Origin: Trichobilharzia szidati | Lineage: Eukaryota; Platyhelminthes; Trematoda; Strigeidida; Schistosomatidae | Length of the DNA: 64,000 nt | Assembly (NCBI GenBank): GCA_944472155.2 | Contig: OX235277.1 | Coordinates: forward strand, 17,556,804 to 17,620,803 | Direction: 5' to 3' | Shown: piece by piece, positions 1-12,800 of the stretch | How the letters are laid out: each line of letters starts with the position of its first letter | Position numbering within the stretch: position 1 is the first letter of the stretch | Notes under the pieces: model-generated | Database searches by the model: none | Seen by the model: the letters and a program-made list of their open reading frames with translations, nothing else | What the model was told of the DNA's origin: nothing | Translations under genes and position numbers: made by a program

Positions 1-888
1 ACGAAATCCCATAAAAATGCTATGGGAGTTTACATCATTTCAACCGAAAACTATTTTTCATTGGAGTTTTCTTTGTTTTTTAGATTTCATGAGAATCTAT
101 TGCTCATATTCCATACACACTGACACCATCCGCTGACATTGATTTGCAATGAACAGGTCTCAATATACTTAATGTAAAGTGTAGAAAAATATTGATTTTT
201 CTTAATTAGATTTTCGGAAAACAGTTTTACGGAATACCAGTAAGAATATTCGAATTCATTAACCCTCAAGTCACCATCAATTTAAATGCTTTCAAAATAT
301 GAAAATGAAAGTTCAAGGGGTGAGAAAGGCAAGAAAAGAGCAACATTTATTAATCAGAGTTAGCCTGTTTGTCAGCGAAGCAACACAAGATGCTTAAAGT
401 TCATCAAAATGGAAACATGCTTAATAAGCTGAGCTCACTAGTGTGTAAGAATTATCCGTGTCAACAAAGTAAAACGTAATCATTGGAGTCAGATATTGAC
501 TACACTCTCTTTGTGTGTGTAAAAGTGTTGTCTGAAATATTGACAATATTAATTGTAGCAGGCTGTCATCAATTCAGACAGCCAGTCAAATAGTCAGTCA
601 TTCGGTTGTACAGCAATTCAGTTAGTATGTATGTATCTGATGGTATTCGGGTGTATTCGTCGTCTCTGGAACATTACAGGGACCTGTATTACTCAGGTTG
701 ATGTCACAACTTCATTCTCCTAAAGTCATCGTAGAACTTAATATAGCCGAGTTATTTGAAATCGGATAACAAAATTCCATGCACACATTTAGTGCATACA
801 TGATACACAATTCTTCAAAGACACCACCTGCACACCACTTGAAGAATTCTTCGTTGACAATTGTAGGTTTCATTGACATCTTGCCTAC

Positions 889-1400
889 GCCTGCTGGACC
901 GAATTCCTACCGATGATAATGTTTGCTTTGCGAACCACGTCTATACCAGTTGGAGAGTTCTTCAGTCCAAGTGCTATGAGGGACAAACCTGACTAGTCGA
1001 CGAATGATGATGGACTTCGACAAAATATGGATAACCTACGGCTGATTCCATCATCAGAAGAGTCAAGTGAGGTATGTATAACCGAAGACTTAGTTCCATG
1101 CTCCCGCCTGGTTGTACGCCGCTATAAGGCAGAACCACTACTAAGTACACTATCTGAAACACATATCAAATTCAAGGTGAGGCGTTAGAAACACTGCGCT
1201 ACAACGCAGTTATGTCGCGCATAGTGTCAGTAGTGACATACTAAAACCAGCTTGTCTTTCGTGTGTGGTGAAAGAAAGGCTTGAAAAATGGCAGTCAGCA
1301 ATGCGGACACTGATGAGAAAACTACTAATCCCGTCAAACAAGTCAAGTGGGATAAACCCCTTACTCGCGAAACGGACCGAACAACCAGCGAACTAAATAA
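889..1400 (+). pseudogene. Gypsy-type LTR retrotransposon, integrase C-terminal remnant (copy 1)
   Basis: Reading frames across this stretch give WTEFLPMIMFALRTT, then GEFFSPSAM, a stop, LRQNMDNLRLIP and EDLVPCSRLVV. This is the order found near the end of Gypsy/Ty3 integrases: the W..LP..L..LRTT segment, the LPGEFF-like segment, a helix, and the PKDL..C..V segment. The AELVYG segment normally lying between LRTT and GEFF is deleted. It carries an in-frame stop and cannot be functional. The same remnant lies at 32012-32525, so it was in the unit before the duplication. Confidence 0.72.
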
Positions 1401-4400
1401 ACAATTAAATAAAGAGATTTATCCAGTGTCTCACACATACGCCCTCATTCTTTCAGAAAATGCTTGATAGAGGAAAATACATGTGTAGGAGCAGATCCAA
1501 TTCTTTGAGTAAGTTAAATGCATTTTGGTTTTACTTCGAAACGTGTTAAATTGAGTTACATCCTGGTTAAGTGCTAATTTAAAATGAAACTGCACTAAAT
1601 AAAAGAAGAGCAAGTCCAATGGAGAATTGTAGAGGAAATAAAGGTTTATCTTTGCATTCACTAGGCAGTGAATCGTTCTCACCTTTGAGAAATACCTTGA
1701 CAAGTAGAAATTACATTACCTTTTATCTCTTCGCAATCAAGTCTCCTTAAGAATATGCTTCAGGAAAAGAGAGACGCGAAGAGTAAACATCGTAGTGCCG
1801 TAGATAACATGAGTGAAAATGGTTCCATGGAATTCAGGGTGAGTTTCATCCATACCACAGAGTTTCACTGCCAGTCTGAAATCATGAGAACACTAACTAC
1901 AGATATACACTGACATTTATTCATCGAACGTACCAACAGTTTATTCCTTTTGCAAGGGCAGTGAACGACTGTTCAAGGCGTGCTTTGAAATTGTTTGTGC
2001 CTCCAACTTGTGTCTTCCTGCCTCTTCCAAGTTAAATGAAGTGTACAGAGTGGCAGGTGAGTGAGCACGTGTTAGTTAGTTAGAGGCGGTTGAAGCCCAT
2101 TATCGCCATTGTAGTGCTGGTGGTGGCATTCATGGAAGTTCCTCCAGTGGATTCATTCTCGAATTACCCAAGTTCCCCTCACCATTTCGCCAATTGATTC
2201 TCGTCTCCGTGTGGTGAGTTGAAACTCGAAGCCCTGTATGAGTGTAATGGTCACCACTCTGTTGTGAGGCTACAGTTAATTAAGTGGCTGCACTTTCAGC
2301 AGATAACTGACAGTGATTCTTATTAGAAACATACTTGTCTGCAAAATTTACAATTACAGCTGCATTATGGAGTATAAACGACAGACAACAGACTGTCAGA
2401 GCGGATCTTATATTTGATACGTTTTACAAACACACTTATGCAACACGAGCAGGTTTTTGAACGGGATTTCAAGTGGACCGACACATTTTGCAGCAATGGT
2501 TATTTGAATTAATTCCTGAAGATCAACAAAGTTCAATGTGTGGAAGCTCAACACAATGTTCGTAAAATACAGATGTAAGATACAATATTACTGCCTAATT
2601 ATCATGACGCAGAGAAAAAACTGTGGAAAATGTAGAAAAAGACAGAAGTAAATTGCATGAGGAGTGCACAATTGACTGAGATTTATTGAAACATAATCCA
2701 AGTAACACTCATGATAGCAATATTATTTATTTTCTGCTGAAATATTATTTCGTGGAACAGAAGTTTTATTGTGTAGGCACTAACAAAATTTTTAGATGTG
2801 TCACTCGAATGAGTATGTAACAGTCGTTATCTATAAGAAATATAAAGATCTCACGAAAGAAGGACGTCGTATTCACGAGTCAGAGTGCGAGATTCATATA
2901 ACATAAGAAGCTAAGAGTAAATATTACGCATAGTCTAATTCTGGAATATGCAGTTGAGTGTCTATCTGAAATTGCCAATTCATTTTCCGTATTTACGATC
3001 GAAAGAGAATTCCTACCTAGCTTTGGTTCTCAGGCGTTTTCCCTTATCATTTTGTGTAGACGTCATCTGCACTCATCAGACGTGCCAAAATGCAATGCAG
3101 TCTCGCAGAAGGCATGTATCACGTGTGTCATCAACATCTGATTCGTTGATCATCCGTTCCCATATTATATTACTTAGGTGGCTAGAACACGTTTCGAGTA
3201 TTCGAAGCATTTCTTCTCAAGTTATCTGAATGAGGTAGGTGTAAGTGATAGTCAGATCAATGTGCAGATTCAATGTATGCAATCAGTGTTTGAAGACGTG
3301 AGCCACTCACTTATGTGTTGACATGGTGGATTTAGGCGTTGATGGAACGAGATTCACAGACTGGAGGCATTTGATAACACTCCACTTTATCCTCGACAGT
3401 TGCACATAAATATTCAACTTTTCGCACTACGTAGATAAACTTGTTTTGAGAAATTCGAAATATTTCGAATGTACACTGATTGTCAGATATATTTACTGAA
3501 AAATGACTCCTGAAATGGGTCCTATGTAATCAGCTGTCTGTGTGAGCACAGAATGTTCCAGTGAACATCGGGTATGTACCATTGTCAGGAGATACCACTA
3601 ACGAATTGCATTTTCACAAACCCATTGATAAAATACAGCATATCGAAGAATGAAAATTGTCAGCCGATATGTTCTCTTTGAATTCCTAGTCAGGTAATCA
3701 GTCGTACTTTGAGTTTCACCAACCCGTATTATACAGCATCATGAGATCACTCCCTACACAACATCTACAAGGAGGAAACGCACAAATCCATCGACAGCTT
3801 AACATATTCTCATGTTTTAATTTCACAGACACCAATGCATTATATGCCTTATTCAGATAGTCTGCTCCGTTTTGTGCAAGATTCTAGTTCTCTTCAAATA
3901 TTAATCACCACCGAATTGAATAGATAACCACGATATCTTTCTCTACCTGATTTCTGGTTTCGTGTTGTTGTGAATTTTGTTTACACTTCATGTGAGAGTT
4001 AATAAACATGAGCAGAATTGAAATAGTAAGCGAAGGGGATGAAATGAACCGACAAACATAAGACTATTGTTTCGTGAGAATGAGCATATTGACATTATTG
4101 CTGGAAATTCAAATTTTCTTCCGTGAAGTGAATGCAAATAATCACAATAGTGATATCGAAAGGAAAAACGTCTACTCGGGGTTTTTTGTGATGTCATTTT
4201 GCTGACTCCTGCTTTCACAGGCTTGAAACCAGCTGGGAAATCTCTGTGACGAACAAACGATGAAGCTGTTATGTTATGTAGGAGATAACCGATATGGATG
4301 GGGCATATGCTGAGGAGACGGTTGTATGACACAGTGTGATGCGACGCGACGGATGCACATACACTATATCAGAGACAAGATAAAAATTCATAACAACATG

Positions 4401-4646
4401 GATCTATTCTGTTTCGTCAGTGGATGTGATATATTCCAATGGAATACTCCACCATCGGAACACTTAATTGAGTGCTATTCAATGAACATTTCAAAAGATT
4501 TTGATTATCATCCGTCTGAATCAAGTCTTCAATCACACATACACAAACATCATCAATTTATGTTACACATACACGTTTTGATCTACGAATATTTTTCCAC
4601 TGATGCCGTACACAACACAAATGACACTTTTCACATTTTCCATACA
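1401..4646. other. Unit sequence without recognisable gene
   Basis: Shared with copy 2 (32526-35815). It contains an open frame at 2948-3229 of about 93 codons that is also open in copy 2. It has no recognisable domain, and a second frame over the same bases is equally open, so I do not call it a gene. I saw no RNA gene or mobile element in this stretch. Confidence 0.5.
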
Positions 4647-4839
4647 TTTTTTATTTATTTTGATTACAGCTTGATGCCACATCGTACTTTCAGTACAAGT
4701 ATGGAATTTTCAGAATGGATATCGGTAGCCCAAATTTTGCAGGCCGACAATAGATATCGGGTGTGCGTCTTCAGGGGATCGAACCCCGGACCATGTGCGT
4801 GGTCGGCGAGAGTCTTTACCACTGTTCCACCGACGCACA
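4647..4839 (-). mobile_element. tRNA-headed SINE, family 1 (present only in copy 1)
   Basis: On the minus strand the element begins with a tRNA-like head containing a degenerate A box and a B box (GGTTCGATCCC-type, read from 4777-4787) and runs into a conserved body (CGATATC...TACTTGTACTGAAA) and a T-rich tail on the plus strand at 4647-4662, that is a poly-A/TAAA tail of the element. The corresponding site in copy 2 (about 35815) is empty and reads straight through 'ccatacat' to 'catatctcc'. A short imperfect target duplication (catacat against caatcat) flanks the insert. Confidence 0.88.
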
Positions 4840-6884
4840 ATCATCATATCTCCTAAAAGTCATAGTCATGGACATTTCTTTTCTACTAATATTCCCTATG
4901 CAAGTGCTATCGAAGTTGACGATTTCTCATCTCATAGTAAAGAACACCATTACAAATAAACTATTTCATTTCAGATTGATAAAAGTGAATATCCAATCTT
5001 CTTCTATCAAATGCATTCTTCACTTAAATTATAAAAGAATGAGTTAATGCAACTTGGATGATACTTTGAGCCTCGCGACAGTGTAGTTTCATAGAATCAG
5101 AAACTTCCATTTTCGACTCTATTTCTTCTGAACACACTACTTTTATATCACATGACAGAAGAATAAAAATTTCTAATGAGTAGAATGAGACTTAGTTGGA
5201 GTTGTTTTCATCGAAATTAATTATTTTCTATTTTCTATTTTTCTCGTATGATTTTTCACCTGTTATTGTGATTATGCTCTAGGTCACACGTGCTCCTTAT
5301 TTTCACATTCCAATGTGTTATACACAAAAGCCACAGAAAGTAAATTGTATGGTACCAGACTGTTGATTATCTATTCATTCACAGAATTAATTAAAACCAC
5401 TGTTTGTAATTGTCTTATGGTAGTTTCGATAGTAGTGTCGTGATTTTCAGTTTTTCATCAATTTACTCATACCACTCAATTCAACTGTTGTGATGAAACA
5501 GTGTTGTGATCATATTTGAAATACCTTTTCATTTTGTGGGAAGCATGTTTCTGTAATATTTACTGATGACGTTTCGAGCACACTATGCAACACTGTGTGA
5601 TTTGTCCAAATAAAATCTTATCCATAATGGACTTATGCTTTACCTCATTGCTCACGTTTTATACTTATATCGATGAAGCATCTTTCTCATTGAATTCATG
5701 TCAGCTCAATGTGTTCTCTTTGTAACTGCCTATCTCAGATGAACAGGTGAATAGCATTCCTGCAAAATGAATATACACAGCTAGGTAATGTCATGTGTTA
5801 GTATCAGTTGGTATCTCAGTGAAACTTATAAAAGAAATCGGTATGGGGTGAGATAAGTTTTAAACAGATTTTTTGGTTATCCTGACTTATATGTGGTGAG
5901 TAGGCATTAGTAATCAAAAGTCTAATAACAAGCAAAGGAAGCAAGGTGATTCTGGAAGCCCTTTTCAAAGAAATAACTACTGATCCTGAACTCGCTTTTC
6001 AGGATTGATCACCATTTGTAGAGATTCATTTGTATCTCAAGATTTGCATCTTGGAATTCCAGGTGAGTGTAATCCTTAACATTTTTTTAGAATTTCTATT
6101 CAATTCTGCGTGTGATGTTCAAATCCATGAGGGACGTTTTGTTTTAATTTTCTGATCTCTATCCATTGGAAATGCTGTATATGTTCTTGTCAGAATGACG
6201 CTGTTCAATAAATTTCAAGTTGGCCGTAAATATCCTCACACAAATTGTCACCTGTTAAATTACAATTCAAATAGAGGTTAAAATTTGTGATTCCAATGGC
6301 CTTTGCGTTACTTATATATCCCGTCAAAGTTCCGAAAGCTAATTCTCAAATGGACAGTGGATTTTAACAAAAATGTATCCTTCTAACAAATGTGAGCATC
6401 ATCCATAAACTTACAACTTGACAACTAGTCTCAGTACATTAGATTGCATTCAATGGATGTAATCACAAAAATTGCGAGCTTATAAAATATGCTTTGTTTC
6501 AAATCCTGTCTCCGTTAATTTATGTTCTCAACTAATAAGGAATTTTTACACTTCTCAAGTACAACTCTTTGCCCTTCTCAGCTTTCGAAGACCTTAGCGA
6601 CATTACTAAACCTATTTTGCACGAAAGAGAATGCATTTCTGTTACATGAATGTATCTTTAGGATTTTGCTTGACTCTAAGCTTTTCTATATGAAGCAAGA
6701 ACATCGAGTCGAGACTGAATATAATTTTTCTTTATTCAGTAGACCTCAATTATCTTCAACCAAACTGCAAGTAAAGGACGTTTAGCAGTTAGCAAGTTTT
6801 GCTCACTGCATTCGCTATTTCCCTAGGCTTAAATAAGTGTCAGACACTAAGAATGTTGGCTATAATGTGACACCTGTATTTCTG

Positions 6885-7712
6885 TTGAGTGACATCACGC
6901 AGTTGACCCACAAACTGACTTCGACTGATTGCATTCGATGAGTCATTATGTGTCATCACTATTGAACGACGTTTCAGAATTTTGCTATCACTATGACAAA
7001 ATAATGGCACACAATTTTAAATCGAGACTAAATTATGCTGTATCACACTAGACCACATGAACTGGTGTGAATTTGCACTATACTTAAGTGACTACTTATT
7101 GGTCCTCAGAGTTAATTACAAACACTGAGAAAGTGCCCACTACTTCAATCACCATACATTATCTTTTCAACCCTATTGATACTCAACAAGATCGAGTGGT
7201 TCCTCAATTTCTCATGTGTGCATGTGCTTGTGTGTCTTGTTTTGTATGTGGATGAGACGTTCATACACATCAGCACGAGAGTGTGACCTGAAATGCCTCA
7301 GTTACGAACTAACGGAATTCTCAACCAAATTCACAAAAATTCTATCAGACCAGCTACTTGTATGAAATGGACTTAATTTTAGATAATCGGCTAATCCGAT
7401 ATGTGATAGGTTTCACTTCACTAGGAATGAAAAGATAATGCAGGGTGATTGAAGTAGTGAGCACTTTCTCAGTGTTTTTAATTATCTCTGGGGATCACTG
7501 ACTAGTCGCTCAAGTATAGTGCGAATTCACACCAATTCATGTGGTGTAGTGTGATACAGCATAATTTAGTCTCGATTTAAACTTGTGTCCCATTATATTG
7601 TCATAGTGATAGCGAAGTTCTGAAACGTCGTTCAATAGTGATGACACGTAATGACTCATCGAATGCAATCAATCGAAGTCAGTCTGTATGCTGATTGCGT
7701 GATATCACACAA
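6885..7712. repeat. Foldback: inverted repeat with about 280 bp arms
   Basis: Bases 6885-7168 are the reverse complement of 7430-7712, with a loop of about 260 bases. Matching landmarks are 'cactgagaaagtgcccactacttcaatcacc' on the left and its complement around 7441-7475, and the 'gaactggtgtgaatttgcactata' region against 7515-7545. The arms carry substitutions and small gaps, so the structure is not recent. Confidence 0.88.
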
Positions 7713-7868
7713 CAATAATCTACTCCGAGCAAATATTCTCATCAAGGAAACCAAAAGAATTGATGGATGAATGGAAGTCAGTTTGTGTGTCAAATGCGTA
7801 ATACCACTCAGCAGTATTCCACTCCGAGCAAATATTCTCATCAGGGAAACCAACAGCATTCATTCTGT
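7664..7868 (-). repeat. Tandem direct repeat of about 100 bp, two copies
   Basis: The run ctccgagcaaatattctcatca (7716-7740 and 7828-7852) and its flanks are repeated in tandem with a period of about 100 bases. The reverse strand stays open through both copies, giving repeated peptides of the form GF(P/L)DENICSE. A third, inverted partial copy lies in the left arm of the foldback near 6885-6935. No function is recognised. Confidence 0.7.
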
Positions 7869-9882
7869 GCAGAAGATGTGAAGTTGACTGCCTGGTTAGC
7901 GAGATAAGTGTGTAAGTTTGACAATGTGGTGGAGTAGTTTGATTTTTTGATGAAATCACACAATGATACAGCATTGTTTGCTGATGACGTTTCGGGGACT
8001 GTTTGTCGTTCATATGCTCATATCAAGGCAGTCACTCACATGACTTCACATCTTCAGTTCGATGTTTACATGATTTATTATCCCTCCAATTTTATGGGAA
8101 GTAGTCACATTTTTATTATATCTGGTATTCGTGTTGATTCATTCTGATTTCATGTGTTTGGTGTAGACTTGATGAAGTGAGATTCCGTTATCAACCTCAG
8201 TTTGCACTCACTCATATCACCTCGTCACAATGCAGTTCTGTTCTATGCAGATATCCTTTTGCGGGTTGAAACACTCATTTGCAGTCGATGAGATTTCTTC
8301 AGCCTATTCAACTTCACGGTGTCAGTCATTATCCATGCAGCTCAAATTACACCTTAATTCATGCTCTCTCCATTAGAATTCCCTTGTGAACTTCCAGGTG
8401 TTCCTACAACCTCGATCCAATTTCAGTGTCCTTTAAACAGTTAGTGACTCGATCGAGAGTCAGAGAATGCAATAGTTAACACAATGCGTGTGCACCCACT
8501 AGCTGTAAAATATCTCGTCAGAATATTTGGCGGTTGCAAACAACGATGACAACGTTTACCATGCAAATGTGAGTTGAGGTTTCTTTCATCATTTTTAATA
8601 TTAAATCCGAACCAAATGATGTCCTAGTGGACTCAGATTCTTCACAATCATCAACCGATAATACTTTTGAGTCGGAAAATGGTCGACGAATTTCGGTTTT
8701 AAATTCTTGACTGAAAGAGAGGCACTCGAATACCGCTCATTTGTTCTGTAAGTTTCGTGTCAGTAGGACCGAAAATGTTGAAATGTTACTGAATGCACGC
8801 TTCCCTGTCATGCTGGTGGTGGGGGTTAGAAAACCTTCTTCTTATTAGGCATATCATTCCATCCTCGACTGATAAACCATCCGACCACATGATTCAAGGC
8901 TAAGGGATGCAATCAGTGACGAACTACCGACTTGAAATTGTGTCTACATTTTAACCAGTTGAACGAGATTCAGAACTAAAGTGTAGTATGCGCTTTTCAG
9001 CTGTTATGTACGTCCGCATGCACTCGATGATGTGAAGGATATCTGAATCTTATCACCAAGTAAGTGGAATTACTGCTATCGTTCTTTTCCCATCTGATAA
9101 CTCTCAGAAATGAAGCTGACTGGACGTCAGCCAGTCGACGTGTTGACGGAGAAGGAGCATAATTTCTATCTTCTGAGGACAGATTTGGATCATTCAGAGA
9201 AATTTACCTTGAACGCTTTCTCACAGCTGGCATTAAGATTTCACAGGATCTAGAATGTCAATCAGTGTGTAACTGTTTGTTATCGTAGGTAAAGTTTCCA
9301 TGAGCTTGAATCATCATGACGAAATGACGTGAGAGTTGAATCTCACATCGTATTATAAGAGTGATGACATCTGATCGCGGTGTTCACCAATGCATTCAAC
9401 AATTACGAATAAGGCTTGACTCAATGGTCATAAATGGCAGCTGCTATACAAATGTGCGTTTCTGTGATTAATGTTGGCAAATTTTCCACTCTTCATGCAA
9501 ACTTAATGTTTACCGAGATGTTTGAAGCAATTTTGTGAACTGTAATGATGCCACCCATCGCTATCACAGAAATGTAGCTGTTGATTTGAAGCAGAGTTGG
9601 ATTATGATAGCATTCTACACGCTTTACTGAACACAAGTGTTGATGCGTGATATCTGAAAATGAACAAATCTCATTGATCAAGAGGCATTTGCGGTTCTTG
9701 CAAGTGAATATTCTCTGTTCAACAATCAGTCCTTCAAAATCTGTGATTGTCAGATTTAGTCATTTGGAGTGACCTAGATGGAGTGTCAGTGCCTTGAGAG
9801 AGTCAAACTTCGATATCAAATGACGAGCAATAGCAATGGACAGGTGAAGGAAAATAAATATTAAGCACACCTCGACACGTTT

Positions 9883-12800
9883 GTTTGATCCGATTTGAGT
9901 ATTTGATTCGCATCGAAAAACTTCAATTGTGTCATTGTGCATTGTGGAGAACTTGCAGCAATGTGCATGTCTGCAATCACTTCCTTTCGAGTTTATGGTT
10001 AGCTGTCTGTCTAGCCAGCCCTGGCGTCGTCTTCATGCATTTCCTGTTCAAACTGAATGTTTAAGTTGATATGGGTGTATTGCGATATTGTCATGTGACT
10101 ACTGCATCTCCGAAACACTGACGTGCGGTTCGGTCACACGAACTCCGAGGTTCACACTTTCCTGTGATTGAATACGAATGGAACTCTCTTTTCGAGAGCG
10201 TTAACATAAATATTGTATTTCGGGAGTATTCGCATGAGCTGTTATTTATTCAATCAAATGTTGATTTTGTGGGTCTAGTGGGATTCCTCAATCGAAAGAT
10301 TCTGTAATCAGTGCTATCCTGGCGAGTATGTGTTCACTAGCTTGTCGCACTTGACTTGATTGGAAAGAAAGGAGTCATTTTTCAGTGTATAGCACTCGAA
10401 CCACCTTCTGAGATCAACATTTCAATAGGAGTATGTAATGTGTTACAAACTGTAAACTGTTTGTCAAGCAGGCATGACAACTTCTGATCAACACTCAGAA
10501 TAAAGTATGAGACGTTGAGAGCAACAGCAAAGAATTGTTACATGTCAATCTGCGCGCAAATCCATGCTGTGAATACGCGTAATTGAGGTGTAATATTTGA
10601 TGGTCGCATTGGAAACAAATAAGGCAACTGCTGTTGAGCAACCAGTCAATGGGAGAGACAACACAAACTTAGGGAAGTACGGAACACGTAATTGTCTATG
10701 ATGAATTGAAGTCACCTTCATTGAACTGAAGTCATATTAAACACATCAAATCAAAGAGAACGTCATTTTCTTAATAGAACTGTAAAGAATTGTCTGACAA
10801 TGTGAGATTCTCTGCACAGGGTTTTGGAGCTCGAAATCTCTTTCGAAAACTGTTAACCGTAAAGTGTTTCACTGTACAGTAAAAGCATTTTGTTGTTTTT
10901 ACGGGTAAATCAGTTTCATATTCTTCACGATTCTACCTACCGATGAATATAATTGTCACAAATGGATGTATCAGTGACCTAATGGAATGTCCTTCAGTTT
11001 TTTTCAGCAGTTCCACCTTCCTTATCATTCCTTTCACTCATTCATATTCCACGTCATCACCCTTCATCCTTTTCTCAGAAAAGATGTGTCCATGGAGAGC
11101 TGCGATATCTAGTTGAAAGTCCATTTTAATATTTACAGAAGCTTATTCTGATATACAAATAGATAACTGAAGAACAGTTTTCCCATGTATTGCAACAGTT
11201 CGGCACCCACAATTTGACGTTTTCTCAAGTTAAGGAAGAATTTGTGTATCACAAGCTTGTAAACACTTTAAATACACACAAAAGTAGATAATATCATTAA
11301 AGGTGATATCTCAGTCGATCTCAGGATCATTCCACATAACTTTACCACTGATTGTTCCGCTGCTCATTTCACTTTGCTAAATAGACCACAATTAATTGGC
11401 TGTAATGTTAACTTTATCTATATTTCATAATTTTTATGTGAAATTTTATTTCGTATTCCTTTATAATAACGTAGTTATACACATGTATGTATGTATAAAG
11501 ATAATAGTTCTAAGAATGTCCTCAGGTTAAGAAGAATCTTGTGACCGAGTGAGGAGCATTTGTCATGAAAGCCATTAATGAGCAGAATACTGTATGTTTG
11601 GGACGTGGTCAAAGCAATGCACTGGTACAATCACAGTTACTGCCAATAATCTCAGATTTTGACATGCTGATCAGCAGATATGTTGATGGTCACCTATGTG
11701 AATAGCTTCAATCTGTGGGTAAGCAACATACATTTTCGACGGACCAAGAATTTAACAGGATTCTCGCTCCTTAACAGAAGAATAAGTTACCATTTTATGG
11801 ATTTAAATTCTTTAAAATAATGCTTTTGCTTCTGAGATCGGCAAGCCCACTCAGCTTCTTGTCAAGATGCTACTCAATTGGCTCAACGTGGGTCATTTCA
11901 CAGGTCAGCATGTCCTTCGGGTTTTAATCTTTCTCATGGAACTAACACTTACATACTTCACGATAATTGTCTAAGACCAGTATAGTCGGCATTACACACT
12001 GCAAATGTATACTATCATTCCAAGTACTCTATAGCTCCACACATAAATATTTTGTAATTGTCATATCAGTGATGTACTATCCCTTATTGCATTTCATACC
12101 ATTTTGCAGTTTCCAAGGACGTTCTTCTCTTCTTGAAATAACTTTTATTTAAGTGTGCAAATAGGAATTATCCAAATTATTTTGTTCATTGGTCTATCAT
12201 AACCACCTGCGGGAGACCGAAAGAAGTTTTGATTGGCACTCCACCTTGGCGGTGACTGTTTTGAGGGGTTTACAATTTCGTACTGATATGACTCTGTTCT
12301 GATTGCCTGTATTACACTTCAACCATTAAGACTTTTGAAAAAGTTCTAATTTACGATACTTCATGATTATAATTTGTAACATATTTTATCGTGCATGTTC
12401 AATTTAACTTCCCCTAATCTATACGCAATAAATCGTTGTTACTAATCCCAAGGGGCTTGAATTCCACATTGGATCACTCTTCGTGCTTATTTGTTGAAAG
12501 TGTAAGTGACTCGTCTGAGAAAGAGAAGATATCCCTAAAAATTGTCCCTACCTAATTTAACTTTGTCGGGTTTTGACTGTTTGAAGGTTATAAAAAAGTG
12601 AGAAAGTATGTGTGTCTTCTGACTGCTCATAGCCTGCCGCATGATCTAGTCCATCATGATCAGGTGGATGATAAGTGACAGTAGACAGGTTTATCATAAT
12701 TCTATCTTCAATTCGGAAAAATTATTAAGGTTTCCGTTATGAAATATTTACGTGTCATCGTCAAACATCTGGTGAATGTGGTGAACAAATCTGTGTATCT

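Larger units (their letters stand above)
6305..9882. other. 3.6 kb segment present in copy 1 only
   Basis: Copy 2 passes directly from the equivalent of 6300 (near 37405) to the equivalent of 9885 (near 37418). The segment contains the foldback at 6885-7712 and two tandem repeats. No coding domain was recognised; the frame at 6522-6785 (87 codons) is unremarkable. It is either an insertion into copy 1 or a deletion from copy 2. Confidence 0.75.

Noticed and set aside
1065..1080. Donor-like AAGTGAG/gtatgt in both unit copies
   Set aside because: It lies inside the Gypsy integrase remnant, where these bases encode the protein in the original element.
2948..3229. Open frame of about 93 codons also open in copy 2 (34078-34383)
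   Set aside because: Two frames are open over the same bases in the young duplicate, and no domain, signal peptide or splice context was seen. Shared openness is expected from recent duplication.
4763..5047. Open frame reading GIEPRTMCVVGESLYHCSTDAQ
   Set aside because: It runs through the antisense of the SINE tRNA head; the same peptide-like string appears wherever the SINE occurs.
5562..5582. CTGATGACGTTTCGAGC as a hammerhead (also at 7981, 36512 and 54743)
   Set aside because: No GAAA follows at the right distance; it is a dispersed repeat tail.
6000..6061. 60-base exon with acceptor cttttcag and donor CCAG/gtgagt
   Set aside because: The donor is kept in copy 2 but the acceptor is not, and two of the three frames hold stops; evidence is too thin.
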